Shown here: positions 29,193 to 37,193 of the stretch, piece after piece
How positions within the stretch are numbered: the stretch's first letter is position 1
Layout: every line of letters begins with the position of its first letter
Source: Paenibacillus sp. FSL H7-0326
Lineage (GTDB): Bacteria > Bacillota > Bacilli > Paenibacillales > Paenibacillaceae
Assembly (NCBI RefSeq): GCF_001955535.1
Contig: NZ_MPVN01000004.1
Span: 1-64,000, forward strand
Length of the DNA: 64,000 nt
Reading direction: 5' to 3'
The notes under the pieces: generated by a model
Database searches by the model: none
What the model saw: the letters and a program-made list of their open reading frames with translations, nothing else
Told to the model about the DNA's origin: nothing
Made by a program: the position numbers and the translations under genes

Positions 29193-29772
29193 AACGATTA
29201 TGCCATTCTACTAGCGCAGCATACAGGCTGTGTGCAATGATGTTGGACATCCGGACAACAAGACTTAGCCGAGTATTCTGCAGAACGAAATATTCCATGA
29301 AGCCGCCGACATTGACGATCCCTGTTAAGTGGATATCGCCTACCGGCGGCAGTTCTTTATTTACACCTGCTCCTGGTTTAAGCGGACCTGACGCAACCTG
29401 AATGCAGCCCACACTGGAGGCTTGACCTAAACAGGCGTCAATCCCGATAATATAGGGATCTGTGTGCTTGCTGTATATCATTGTGAGCGTATCCTGAAGA
29501 TTCATGGCGTGAACCGGATCTTCCAGCGTCCCATAGAGATGGAAGAAAGGACTGTTATGCTCGGATAATGCAGTTCCAACAAGTGGGCCCAGGCAGTCGC
29601 CTGTAGACCGGTCGGTGCCAATGCATACGATAACGATCTCTTTGTGATTAGGTGCCTCAAACAGGTGAAATAATAAACGATGAATAATAGCTGAATGTAC
29701 TCCCGGATCGGTATGCTGTAGCTTTAAACCAGGCATGTCCTGTAAATTTATCGCTTTTGGAATCCGATTCAT
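29167..29772 (-). CDS. yyaC: YyaC family spore protein (DUF1256, GPR-like fold)
   Basis: 201 aa. IVCIGTDRSTGDCLGPLVGT and IIGIDACLGQASSVG are the characteristic segments of YyaC, related to the germination protease GPR; PVGDIHLTGIVNVGGFMEYF is also conserved. Present only in spore formers; B. subtilis yyaC is a forespore gene. Sits in its conserved place after spo0J. ATG follows AAAGGAAG on the minus strand. A possible forespore sigma promoter lies upstream (29812-29841). One of few minus-strand genes on the right arm. Confidence 0.92.
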   Translation of the reverse strand: MNRIPKAINLQDMPGLKLQHTDPGVHSAIIHRLLFHLFEAPNHKEIVIVCIGTDRSTGDCLGPLVGTALSEHNSPFFHLYGTLEDPVHAMNLQDTLTMIYSKHTDPYIIGIDACLGQASSVGCIQVASGPLKPGAGVNKELPPVGDIHLTGIVNVGGFMEYFVLQNTRLSLVVRMSNIIAHSLYAALVEWHNRSTLLAVQE

Positions 29773-29811
29773 AGCGCACTATCTTCCTTTCGTGCTTGGA
29801 TTAGTAGTAAA

Positions 29812-29841
29812 TAGTATATGGAAGAAGCTTGGTTTTTATAC
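29812..29841 (-). promoter_or_regulatory. Possible forespore (sigma F/G) promoter of yyaC
   Basis: Minus strand GTATA (29841-29837), 16 bp, then CATATACTA (29820-29812). This loosely fits sigma G/F promoters; the spacing and -10 are imperfect. Confidence 0.3.
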
Positions 29842-29877
29842 TTCGTACCATTCGTATTGATAGACTGGAGGTAGAGG

Positions 29878-30153
29878 ATGGAGTTGTGGCTGACCATCGC
29901 ATTTGATTCAACGCAGCAGGCACTTCGCGCAGAAATGCTGCTCGACTATGCAGGAATTGATATCGATACCTATCCAACGCCGAAGGAAATAACGGCAGGC
30001 TGCGCACTGTCCATCCAGTTTCCATCGGAGGATTTAAGACAAGTCCATCAAATCATCGTGAGTGAAAAAGTGGAGATTCGCGGCATCTATGAAAAAAAAG
30101 GTGCTGAGTATATACAAGTCGATTGTTGTGAACACGAAGGGGAGGAGTATTAA
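29878..30153 (+). CDS. DUF3343 protein, putative Se/S carrier
   Basis: 91 aa. Matches the DUF3343 (putative Se/S carrier) family: N-terminal FDSTQQALRAEMLLDYAGI, PTPKEITAGCALSIQF with the conserved Cys42, and EIRGIYEKKG near the C terminus. A second thiol pair, Cys83-Cys84, lies near the end. Such proteins are thought to carry activated selenium or sulfur. ATG follows GGAGGTAGAGG. Overlaps the next gene by 1 bp (TAATG). Same strand as the desulfurase-family gene 1.2 kb upstream. Confidence 0.82.
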   Translation: MELWLTIAFDSTQQALRAEMLLDYAGIDIDTYPTPKEITAGCALSIQFPSEDLRQVHQIIVSEKVEIRGIYEKKGAEYIQVDCCEHEGEEY

Positions 30154-31244
30154 TGTGGTTTGAAGCATCAGGAACGACTCCTGAAACGGAAACAAATGAA
30201 ACACCGGAAGAGACTTCTGGAACGGCCGGCACAGCCCCGACGGAGGAAACTACCGATACCGGAACAGATACAGGAGGAACCGCTCCTTATCCATCGGCTA
30301 CCCCCGATGACGGAACACTCACTGAAAATGTAGGGGAAGCCGTTCAAGGGACCGTTGATGAAGCCAAGCGTTTAAGTGATGTCTTCTGGAATTGGGTCAC
30401 GGACACCAATATGTGGATTCATTACGCAGGAATTGCACTACAGATCATTATTGTATTTATTCTGACCCGGATTGCGATTAAGGTGCTTCATAATGTCATT
30501 GATCGGTCGCTGCTGAATCGGCAGTCAGAGAGAAGAATCAGAATCAATAAAAGACGTGTAAACACAGTAGGCGAGCTGCTCAAAAATGTGGTATCTATCG
30601 TATGTAACTTCATTCTTGTACTCCTCATTTTATCTCAAATGGGTGTGAATCTCGGGCCTGTACTCGCCAGTGCTGGGGTACTCGGATTAGCGATCGGTTT
30701 CGGTGCGCAAAGCTTGGTCAAAGACATTATTACCGGATTCTTCATTATATTAGAGGATCAGTTCGCGGTGGGTGACGTTGTTCAATCAGGGACGCTGAAG
30801 GGAACAGTGGAGGTCATTGGTCTTCGAACGACGAAGATTGTTAGTTTTACAGGAGAAGTGCATATTATTCCTAATGGAACCATTACGACGGTAACCAACT
30901 ATTCGATGGCCAATTCCCGTGCGGTTGTGGATATCCCGATGAAAGGCGAGGAGCAGCTGGGAGAGAGCATGAGAATGGTGAAGGAAGCTGTTCAGAACCT
31001 GTCTGAGCGTAACAGCAATGTCTTAATGGTTCCGGAGGTGGTTGGCATACAATCCATGACAACCGCTGAATATGTAATTCGAGTAGTGGCGGAGTGTCTG
31101 CCCAATGCCAATCATGAAGTGGAACGTCTAATTAAAATGGATGTAAAAGAAGCACTGGAACATAAGGAGAGCGTAAGGCTTGCTGAACTAGAAGCCGCCG
31201 CAGCTACTGAAGATAATACGGGGGATGGTTCGAATGGAGCGTAA
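30153..31244 (+). CDS. MscS-family mechanosensitive channel
   Basis: 363 aa. Pore-lining helix and MscS signature: LVASAG-like VLASAGVLGLAIGFGAQSLV, then KDIITGFFIILEDQFAVGDVV and IPNGTITTVTNYS. About three TM helices (88-110, 143-163, 172-195) precede the cytoplasmic beta domain. Residues 5-75 form an unusual Thr/Glu/Gly-rich hydrophilic segment that is absent in the compact Bacillus YkuT; it has no signal peptide. AGGGGAGGAG inside the DUF3343 gene gives a strong SD, so the two are translationally coupled. Role: release of solutes on hypo-osmotic shock. Confidence 0.93.
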   Translation: MWFEASGTTPETETNETPEETSGTAGTAPTEETTDTGTDTGGTAPYPSATPDDGTLTENVGEAVQGTVDEAKRLSDVFWNWVTDTNMWIHYAGIALQIIIVFILTRIAIKVLHNVIDRSLLNRQSERRIRINKRRVNTVGELLKNVVSIVCNFILVLLILSQMGVNLGPVLASAGVLGLAIGFGAQSLVKDIITGFFIILEDQFAVGDVVQSGTLKGTVEVIGLRTTKIVSFTGEVHIIPNGTITTVTNYSMANSRAVVDIPMKGEEQLGESMRMVKEAVQNLSERNSNVLMVPEVVGIQSMTTAEYVIRVVAECLPNANHEVERLIKMDVKEALEHKESVRLAELEAAAATEDNTGDGSNGA

Positions 31245-31446
31245 AGTGTTTAATCTGGGGGACATCGTTCAGATGAAAAAGCCGCACCCTTGTGGAAGCA
31301 ACGAGATGGAAATTATTCGTATGGGCATGGATATCCGAATTAAGTGTGTAGGCTGTAAACATAGTGTACTTGTACCACGCGCTAAGTTTGAAAAAAATTT
31401 TAAGAAAGTGCTCCGCTCGGCTGAGGATCCGCAAGGGCAAGCGTAG
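31234..31446 (+). CDS. DUF951 family small protein
   Basis: 70 aa from the ATG at 31234 (an ATG at 31225 adds three residues). MERKVFNLGDIVQMKKPHPC, then GMDIRIKCVGCKHSVLVPR, is the DUF951 pattern; B. subtilis yyzM is the counterpart. Three cysteines (PHPC and CVGC) could bind a metal. Overlaps the end of the MscS gene by 11 bp. The function is unknown but the family is conserved downstream of spo0J in many Bacillota. Confidence 0.9.
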   Translation: MERKVFNLGDIVQMKKPHPCGSNEMEIIRMGMDIRIKCVGCKHSVLVPRAKFEKNFKKVLRSAEDPQGQA

Positions 31447-31459
31447 GCTCAAACAGTGC

Positions 31460-31488
31460 TTGCCAACAGACAAGCAAAAGTGTATAAT
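31460..31488 (+). promoter_or_regulatory. Promoter of tRNA-Ser
   Basis: TTGCCA (31460-31465), 17 bp, TATAAT (31483-31488). Predicted start about 31495, only a few bases before the mature tRNA. Confidence 0.8.
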
Positions 31489-31500
31489 ATAAAGTGCTGC

Positions 31501-31592
31501 GGAAAGGTACCCAAGAGGTTATAAGGGGACTGACTCGAAATCAGTTAGGCGCCTTGCGGCGTGCGAGGGTTCGAATCCCTCTCTTTCCGCCA
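31501..31592 (+). tRNA. tRNA-Ser (anticodon CGA)
   Basis: 92 nt class II tRNA with long variable arm and encoded CCA. Acceptor stem GGAAAGG/TCTTTCC with discriminator G. Anticodon arm ACTGA-CTCGAAA-TCAGT gives anticodon CGA (codon UCG). T arm GAGGG-TTCGAAT-CCCTC. It has its own promoter and terminator. Confidence 0.96.
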
Positions 31593-31625
31593 CACCATTT
31601 AACTGTTAACTATATAGAGATTAGG

Positions 31626-31652
31626 CCCTGCATTGAATGCAGGGTCTTTTGT
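31626..31652 (+). terminator. Terminator after tRNA-Ser
   Basis: CCCTGCAT / ATGCAGGG hairpin (31626-31644), then TCTTTTG. Confidence 0.85.
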
Positions 31653-31708
31653 CGTTATGGACGTGAATGTCAAGGGTGCCTGATTGTTGCTTGTTATCTA
31701 TAGTCACC

Positions 31709-31735
31709 AAAAAAGGACCCTTTCGGGTCCTTTAT
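31709..31735. terminator. Bidirectional terminator
   Basis: AAAGGACCC / GGGTCCTTT around TTTC, with A-run and T-run flanks. It can stop transcripts from both the tRNA side and the minus-strand yjzC-like gene. Confidence 0.8.
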
Positions 31736-32086
31736 GGGGGGCAGTGCATTTTTTTAAAGAAAACATCTTCTACGACAGCTTCAGTTAGAAGCTCGGTGTA
31801 CTGCTACGCAATACCAGTGCATCTGAATCCATAATTACTTCATCAATTGCACATTACCTTCCGCTTCTATCGCCACGTTAAAGACCCTCCTTCAAATGAA
31901 TAAGTCCGGCTCTGTCTTCAAATCATCCAACGGAACCACACCTCTCTGTGAAGCACTGCCTTGATTGTATTATATCCGCATCAGCGAATTATAACCGGGA
32001 ATTATATTGGTAAAGCTTGGATTCACAAAGATCGAGCTTGCTTACGTATAACATGACCATTCTGATCCCTTTTTCTGCTCATCGCC
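31736..32086. other. Non-coding stretch with a 13-codon ORF
   Basis: Between the terminator and the yjzC-like gene. The one notable item is a minus-strand ORF, 31835-31876: GGAGGG, 8 nt, GTG and 13 codons (V-A-I-E-A-E-G-N-V-Q-L-M-K). It may be a tiny peptide or the remains of a broken gene. Confidence 0.4.
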
Positions 32087-32281
32087 TTAGTGAACTCGGG
32101 CTTTGGTCAGCTTCTTCCATTTTCGATTATGGTTTGAGGTTTCAGGGAAAGTCTCCCCTTTTTTGAGATTGATTCGCTTCGGATCGTTGATCTCGGTATG
32201 GAAGCTTCTTTCACCAATCTCCGTGTACTCTCCATCATTAGGTGCTTTGTCTCCTGGTTCAAACTCGGTTTTTTCACCCAT
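32087..32281 (-). CDS. YjzC-like small protein
   Basis: 64 aa. MGEKTEFEPGDKAPNDGEYT and FPETSNHNRKWKKL resemble YjzC of B. subtilis, which has the same FxPGxKAPNxGxYxEIGE start and KFPETxNHNRxW end (from memory). Function unknown. AAGGAGGG lies 8 nt before ATG, which makes translation very likely. Basic and Gly/Pro-rich. It is transcribed against its neighbours on the right arm. Confidence 0.75.
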   Translation of the reverse strand: MGEKTEFEPGDKAPNDGEYTEIGERSFHTEINDPKRINLKKGETFPETSNHNRKWKKLTKARVH

Positions 32282-32499
32282 TTGAAATGCCCTCCTTCAA
32301 TATTCTGATTGAAAAATTGTGTCACATTGGCTATTGTGCACAGTCTCTTGGAGGAACATGTCTGATCAACATTGGTAAAAGAGAACATGTGCTTGCACTC
32401 GTTTATTGAAAATGGTATATTGATATGGTGCGAGTTTAATCTCGTTCCTTGCTCTTAAGCGATGACTTGAGGGCCTTAAGTCCATAAGGAGGTGCTAGT

Positions 32500-32790
32500 A
32501 TGCGCAAATACGAAGTGATGTACATTATTCGTCCTGACATTGAACAAGAAGCTGTTCAAGCTGCAGTCGAAAAATTCCAAGGCATCATCTCCAACGGCGG
32601 TGGTGAAATTACAAAACACGACGTTATGGGTAAACGCCGTCTTGCGTATGAGATCAAGAAATTCCGTGATGGTCATTATGTGTTGGTTAACTTCACTGCT
32701 GAACCAGCTGTCGTTTCTGAAATGGAACGTATCATGAAAATTTCTGACGAAGTAATTCGTTATCTCATCACGAACGACGTTGTTGCTTAA
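32500..32790 (+). CDS. rpsF: 30S ribosomal protein S6
   Basis: 96 aa. MRKYEVMYIIRPDIEQEAV and the LAYEIKKFRDGHYVLVNF core are S6. It binds the 16S central domain with S18. AAGGAGG precedes ATG. First gene of the rpsF-ssb-rpsR operon, in conserved order; 50 bp before ssb. Confidence 0.98.
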   Translation: MRKYEVMYIIRPDIEQEAVQAAVEKFQGIISNGGGEITKHDVMGKRRLAYEIKKFRDGHYVLVNFTAEPAVVSEMERIMKISDEVIRYLITNDVVA

Positions 32791-32840
32791 TTCGTTTCAA
32801 GTGATTTTGTAAGAACTACGCTCAGAAGGAGGGGATTAGA

Positions 32841-33329
32841 TTGTTGAACCGAGTCATTCTGATCGGCCGGTTAACTCGTGACCCAGAATTGCGGTACACA
32901 CCTGCAGGGGTAGCCGTAACGCAGTTTACCATTGCTGTAGACCGTCCGTTTACAAGCCAAGGCGGGGAAAGAGAAGCTGATTTTATACCGGTCGTTACCT
33001 GGAGACAGCTGGCGGAGACTTGCGCAAATTATTTGCGTAAAGGCCGTTTGACAGCCGTCGAAGGGCGCATCCAAGTAAGAAACTACGAGAATAACGAAGG
33101 AAAGCGTGTATACGTAACCGAAGTTATTGCAGATAACGTTCGTTTCTTGGAATCCAACCGTGATGGCGGCAACGCGAATAATAACGGTGGTGGTATGCGT
33201 GAAGAGCCTTCTTATGGAGGCGGCGGCCGCGGGAATAATAGCAATAACAATTTCTCACGGAGCAATCAGGATCCTTTTTCCGATGACGGAAAACCGATTG
33301 ATATTTCGGATGATGATTTGCCATTTTAA
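32841..33329 (+). CDS. ssb: Single-stranded DNA-binding protein
   Basis: 162 aa. OB-fold at 1-106 ([38 protein letters not shown]), Gly/Asn-rich linker, and the acidic tip DDDLPF that recruits repair and replication partners. Starts with TTG, with AGAAGGAGGGG ending 6 nt upstream; the second codon TTG encodes Leu, as in Bacillus MLNR. Between the two ribosomal genes. Confidence 0.98.
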   Translation: MLNRVILIGRLTRDPELRYTPAGVAVTQFTIAVDRPFTSQGGEREADFIPVVTWRQLAETCANYLRKGRLTAVEGRIQVRNYENNEGKRVYVTEVIADNVRFLESNRDGGNANNNGGGMREEPSYGGGGRGNNSNNNFSRSNQDPFSDDGKPIDISDDDLPF

Positions 33330-33348
33330 TTAGGAAGGACTGAATAGC

Positions 33349-33621
33349 ATGAGCTTCAAACAAAGAGAAGGCGGAGACAACGATAAAAGACCGGCTCGCC
33401 GCGGCGGCCGTAACAAACGTCGTAAAGTGTGCTTCTTCACTGTTAACAAAATTACTCACATTGACTATAAAGATACGGATCTGCTTCGTAAATTTATCAG
33501 TGAGCGCGGAAAAATTTTGCCACGCCGTGTAACAGGCACAAGCGCAAAATACCAACGCATGTTGACGATTGCAGTTAAACGCTCCCGTCAAATCGCATTG
33601 CTTCCGTACACAACTGAATAG
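33349..33621 (+). CDS. rpsR: 30S ribosomal protein S18
   Basis: 90 aa. [20 protein letters not shown] followed by [20 protein letters not shown] is S18. The N-terminal 20 residues are Arg/Gly/Asp-rich. AGGAAGGACTG precedes ATG. Last gene of the operon; a strong terminator follows. Confidence 0.98.
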   Translation: MSFKQREGGDNDKRPARRGGRNKRRKVCFFTVNKITHIDYKDTDLLRKFISERGKILPRRVTGTSAKYQRMLTIAVKRSRQIALLPYTTE

Positions 33622-33641
33622 TTAACGATTCAGTGAACGGG

Positions 33642-33678
33642 AAGGACAGTCTGCTACTTAGCAGGCTGTCCTTTTTTT
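33642..33678 (+). terminator. Terminator of rpsF-ssb-rpsR
   Basis: AAGGACAGTCTGC pairs with GCAGGCTGTCCTT (one G-U), then T7. Confidence 0.92.
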
Positions 33679-33761
33679 GTAGGGTTGTTCCTGGAATGGT
33701 AGAACGAATATAATAGAATACATAGCTTTCATCATTCATCTAAAAAGCTTGAGGAGTGGTT

Positions 33762-34388
33762 ATGAACAGACAGCGGCAGTATAAACAGAAGCGAAGATCT
33801 AGTGGGCCTATTTTTTTTGTTTTTCTCGTATTGGGCCTTATCTATTATATCTCTCAAACGGAATCATTTAATATAGATTGGGGGAGTCCTAATCTATTGT
33901 TTGAAGAGGACGAGCCAAAACATGTAACAGAGCTCCATCCTGAAGTGGCGGCAAAGAAATCACAGCTGGTGGAGCTAGCAAAGCAAAAAGGAATACAAAT
34001 TATGATAACAGAAGGTCACCGCAGTGAAGAGAGGCAAAATGAGCTGTATGAGCAAGGTAGAACGACGGAAGGCCAGATTGTCACCTCTGCTCGTGGAGGG
34101 GAATCCTATCATAATTATGGCTTGGCGATAGATTTTGCAATCCGGATATCTGAAGACAAAGTGATATGGGACATGGAATATGATGGGAACAACAATGGTG
34201 AATCCGACTGGATGGAAGTCGTCGCCATTGCCAAAAGTCTTGGGTTTGAGTGGGGCGGGGACTGGGCCAATTTCCCTGATTATCCGCATCTGCAGTATGA
34301 CTTTGGCTATAGTATCGCTGAACTACAGCGCGGGAAGAGACCCCCAGGTTATGAGATCGAGCCAGAGGATTTGGAAGCAAGCGAATAA
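33762..34388 (+). CDS. Membrane-anchored M15 family peptidase (CwlK/VanY-like)
   Basis: 208 aa. N-terminal cytoplasmic basic stretch, one TM helix (about residues 17-34), then an M15 domain: TEGHRSEERQNELYEQGR, the zinc motif SYHNYGLAIDF (HxxGxAxD) and WGGDWANFPDYPHLQ with the third His. Fits an L-Ala-D-Glu endopeptidase (CwlK-like) or D,D-carboxypeptidase cutting peptidoglycan stems; the class cannot be fixed from sequence. GAGGAG lies 5 nt before ATG at 33762; the GTG at 33756 overlaps the SD. Ends at a terminator. Confidence 0.88.
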   Translation: MNRQRQYKQKRRSSGPIFFVFLVLGLIYYISQTESFNIDWGSPNLLFEEDEPKHVTELHPEVAAKKSQLVELAKQKGIQIMITEGHRSEERQNELYEQGRTTEGQIVTSARGGESYHNYGLAIDFAIRISEDKVIWDMEYDGNNNGESDWMEVVAIAKSLGFEWGGDWANFPDYPHLQYDFGYSIAELQRGKRPPGYEIEPEDLEASE

Positions 34389-34436
34389 CTCAATTAATTA
34401 TCAATTTTACACTAAGTAAGAAAATAAGAAATATAA

Positions 34437-34476
34437 AAGAAGTAAGCTCTGCGCATGATAGAGCTTACTTCTTTTC
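34437..34476 (+). terminator. Terminator after the M15 peptidase
   Basis: GAAGTAAGCTCT / AGAGCTTACTTC, then TTTTC. Confidence 0.88.
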
Positions 34477-35346
34477 GTAGTATGTGATGAAATGGTAGCA
34501 GCCCCCATCATTTTTAGAATTATTCGTGGGATTCATCATTTTTGACTTGAAATTAATAAAGATAATTGTATAATAGGAAAAAAGTTCTATTATAATCAAC
34601 AAATATAATAGAACTATAAAGCATATGTTAATTTACTTTGAAGAACCTGAACCACGCTAGTTTATCACACCAATCCACTTTCCACCTCATTTCAGAATCA
34701 TCATAGCAGATAAATCCAAATCAACAAAGTTAATTTTGTGTTATATAATATAACATATCTTAACACATTTTAAGCTGAATCCAGCTAAGTTGTGTGAAAG
34801 GCATGTCATGTTTAGAGTTAAAAACCGATATTTTAAGAAGAAAGTCCTCAACACAATCTAGAAGTTTAGATCTATATAATCAGGTCTATATACCCCGTCA
34901 CAGGTCTTTTAAACAACATTTTTAATGAAAATATGAAAAAATTATTGACGTTAGTAATATTTACACGTATTATTACAATAACTTATTTAGATTTGAAAAT
35001 GTAGGTTCATCTTACATTTATTGACCTTTGGTCTAAAACTTCCTATCCTTTTCACATTTTGACCTCATAGACTTAGCAATAAGACCATCGATTTATTTAG
35101 ATTCACTCCACAACTAGAGAAGCTCACATCTTACGAGACTAACCATCAACGTTTAAACAATATTCACTCTACACATCGTCCTATCATTTACAAACTAGCA
35201 TTTCGCTCTATTTCTTTCATTACACAACAGTGCATCATGATTAAATTTACTCACCTCTGTAATTATTCATGGATAAGTATTCATACATAATTATCCTGAT
35301 AATTTATAAGCAACAAGCATTATAGAATTTTACGAGGAGGATTTTC
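34477..35346. other. 870 bp AT-rich leader region of the opp operon
   Basis: No ORF of note. The only good promoter is at 34945-34973; downstream there is a ~360 nt AT-rich leader without a riboswitch or T-box pattern I recognise. Confidence 0.5.
34945..34973 (+). promoter_or_regulatory. Promoter upstream of the opp operon
   Basis: TTGACG (34945-34950), 17 bp, TATTAT (34968-34973). The start near 34980 leaves a leader of ~365 nt before the binding-protein gene. Confidence 0.6.
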
Positions 35347-37116
35347 ATGAGAAAGAGATTTTCGCTAATGCTTGTGATCATGCTCATGCTGGTTACTGTG
35401 CTGGCAGCATGCTCCGGCGGATCAACAGCTGAAGAACCAACGACGGGGGAAACACCTGCAGAAACAACTGAACCGGCAGAGACACCAGAAGAGCCGGCAG
35501 AAGAGCCAGCAGCAGAAGATGCTACGCAGAATGATGGTTTGTTTGAAGCGGCAGATATGTCGATGAATCCAGGAACAGCAACAAACCGTACCGACACATT
35601 AATTGTAGGGATTACATCCCCTGCAGGTATTTTTAATCCTCTCTTTGCAAGTACAACCTATGATATATGGGTAAACGATCTTATTTTTGAATCCTTCCAA
35701 GGTATTAATGCTGACGGCACTTACTCTCCTCGACTTGCGGAGAGCATCGAGGTTAGTGAAGATGGTTTGCAATACACCTTCAAGCTGAAGCCAGATCTGA
35801 AATACACAAACGGTTCTCCAGTAACCGTAAATGACTATTACTTAGCTCTTAAAATGTACCATGACAGCAGCTATGATGGTCAGTCTGATCCACTCTCTTG
35901 GAAGATCAAAGGTGGACAAGAGTACTATGATGGCAAGGCAGATGAAATCTCTGGTGTAACCATTGTTGATGATCACACGGTTCAAGTTGAAGTTACAGAA
36001 GCAACAGCTTTGACGCAAGTAAACTTGGCAGGAGTTCCATTTATTCCATCTGATTACTATGGTAAGTCCTATACCCAAGGCAACCTGGATGGAGTCAAGG
36101 CTCTGAATGACAAGCCAATCGGTTCTGGTCAATATGTATTGAAATCCTTTGCTCCCGGTCAAGAGGTTGTATTTGAAGCAAACCCGGATTACTACTTGGG
36201 AGCACCAAAAATTAAGAATGTAATTTACAAAACGACTACCGACGAAACAAGACTTGCGATGCTGGAATCCGGTGAAATCGACATGGATATGCTCACAGTC
36301 GATGAAGATAACGTTGAAATGGCTCAGGCCCTTGGATTCTTGGATCTGAACATCTTCCCAACGAACGGATATGGATACATCGGTATGAATCATACAAGTC
36401 CGAAATTCTCTGATGTGAAAGTGCGCCAAGCCTTGGTTTATGGCCTTAATCGCGCTGAGATTGTAGAAGCGGTATACGGCAAATTTGCTGATGTTATCAA
36501 TATTCCACAATCCAAGCAATCTTGGGCTTATACCGAAGAAGGCATTGAAGCCTATGCATTTGATACCGAAAAGGCTAAAGCACTTCTAGACGAAGCAGGC
36601 TGGACTGTAGGTGCGGATGGTATCCGTGAGAAAGACGGTGAAAAATTTAAAATCGACTTCTCCGCGACAGCGGATAACGTCGTAGTAGATGCACTTCTTC
36701 CAATCATGACTGCGAACTATAAAGACCTTGGCATTGAAGTCGTAGCTGAAGTGCTTGATTTCAACGCTATTACTGAGAAGGCTGAATCAGGAAACTTTGA
36801 AATGTTCTTTATGGCTTGGGGCTTGACTCCAGATCCAGATACAACTGTTTATACAACAGACGGTGCTCAGAACCGCCTTGGATACTCTCATCCAGCCTAT
36901 GATGAGCTGGCAGCACAAGGTAAAGCAGAACTTGATCTCGAGAAGCGTAAAGAAATCTACGCTAAGGCATATCAAGAGCTTAATGCAACGATTCCGGATA
37001 TCTTGATGTACCAAAGACGTGACGGCTGGGCGATCAATGGCCGCATTAACGGCCTAGAAATCACACCTTACAAAGACTTCACTATTGATCTGTACAAAGC
37101 CGAAATCGGAGAATAA
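35347..37116 (+). CDS. oppA: Oligopeptide ABC transporter, substrate-binding lipoprotein
   Basis: 589 aa. Signal peptide with lipobox LAAC (Cys22), then a 45-residue Glu/Thr/Pro-rich linker, then an SBP_bac_5 domain (about 75-585): PRLAESIEVSEDGLQYTFKL and VRQALVYGLNRAEIVEAVYG are family signatures. AGGAGG precedes ATG. It heads a five-gene operon; a strong hairpin after the stop should favour its higher expression. Substrate may be oligopeptides, but dipeptides or nickel-type ligands are possible for this family. Confidence 0.93.
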   Translation: MRKRFSLMLVIMLMLVTVLAACSGGSTAEEPTTGETPAETTEPAETPEEPAEEPAAEDATQNDGLFEAADMSMNPGTATNRTDTLIVGITSPAGIFNPLFASTTYDIWVNDLIFESFQGINADGTYSPRLAESIEVSEDGLQYTFKLKPDLKYTNGSPVTVNDYYLALKMYHDSSYDGQSDPLSWKIKGGQEYYDGKADEISGVTIVDDHTVQVEVTEATALTQVNLAGVPFIPSDYYGKSYTQGNLDGVKALNDKPIGSGQYVLKSFAPGQEVVFEANPDYYLGAPKIKNVIYKTTTDETRLAMLESGEIDMDMLTVDEDNVEMAQALGFLDLNIFPTNGYGYIGMNHTSPKFSDVKVRQALVYGLNRAEIVEAVYGKFADVINIPQSKQSWAYTEEGIEAYAFDTEKAKALLDEAGWTVGADGIREKDGEKFKIDFSATADNVVVDALLPIMTANYKDLGIEVVAEVLDFNAITEKAESGNFEMFFMAWGLTPDPDTTVYTTDGAQNRLGYSHPAYDELAAQGKAELDLEKRKEIYAKAYQELNATIPDILMYQRRDGWAINGRINGLEITPYKDFTIDLYKAEIGE

Positions 37117-37134
37117 TTAAATCAGCATGATAAC

Positions 37135-37168
37135 GATAAGCTCAGCTCTGGCAAGAGCTGAGCTTATC
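37135..37168 (+). other. Intercistronic hairpin between oppA and oppB
   Basis: 15 bp perfect stem: GATAAGCTCAGCTCT (37135-37149), loop GGCA, matching arm 37154-37168. The T tract is broken (TACTTTTC), so partial termination or mRNA 3'-end protection of oppA is likely. Confidence 0.75.
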
Positions 37169-37193
37169 TACTTTTCTAACCGGGAGGAATATT

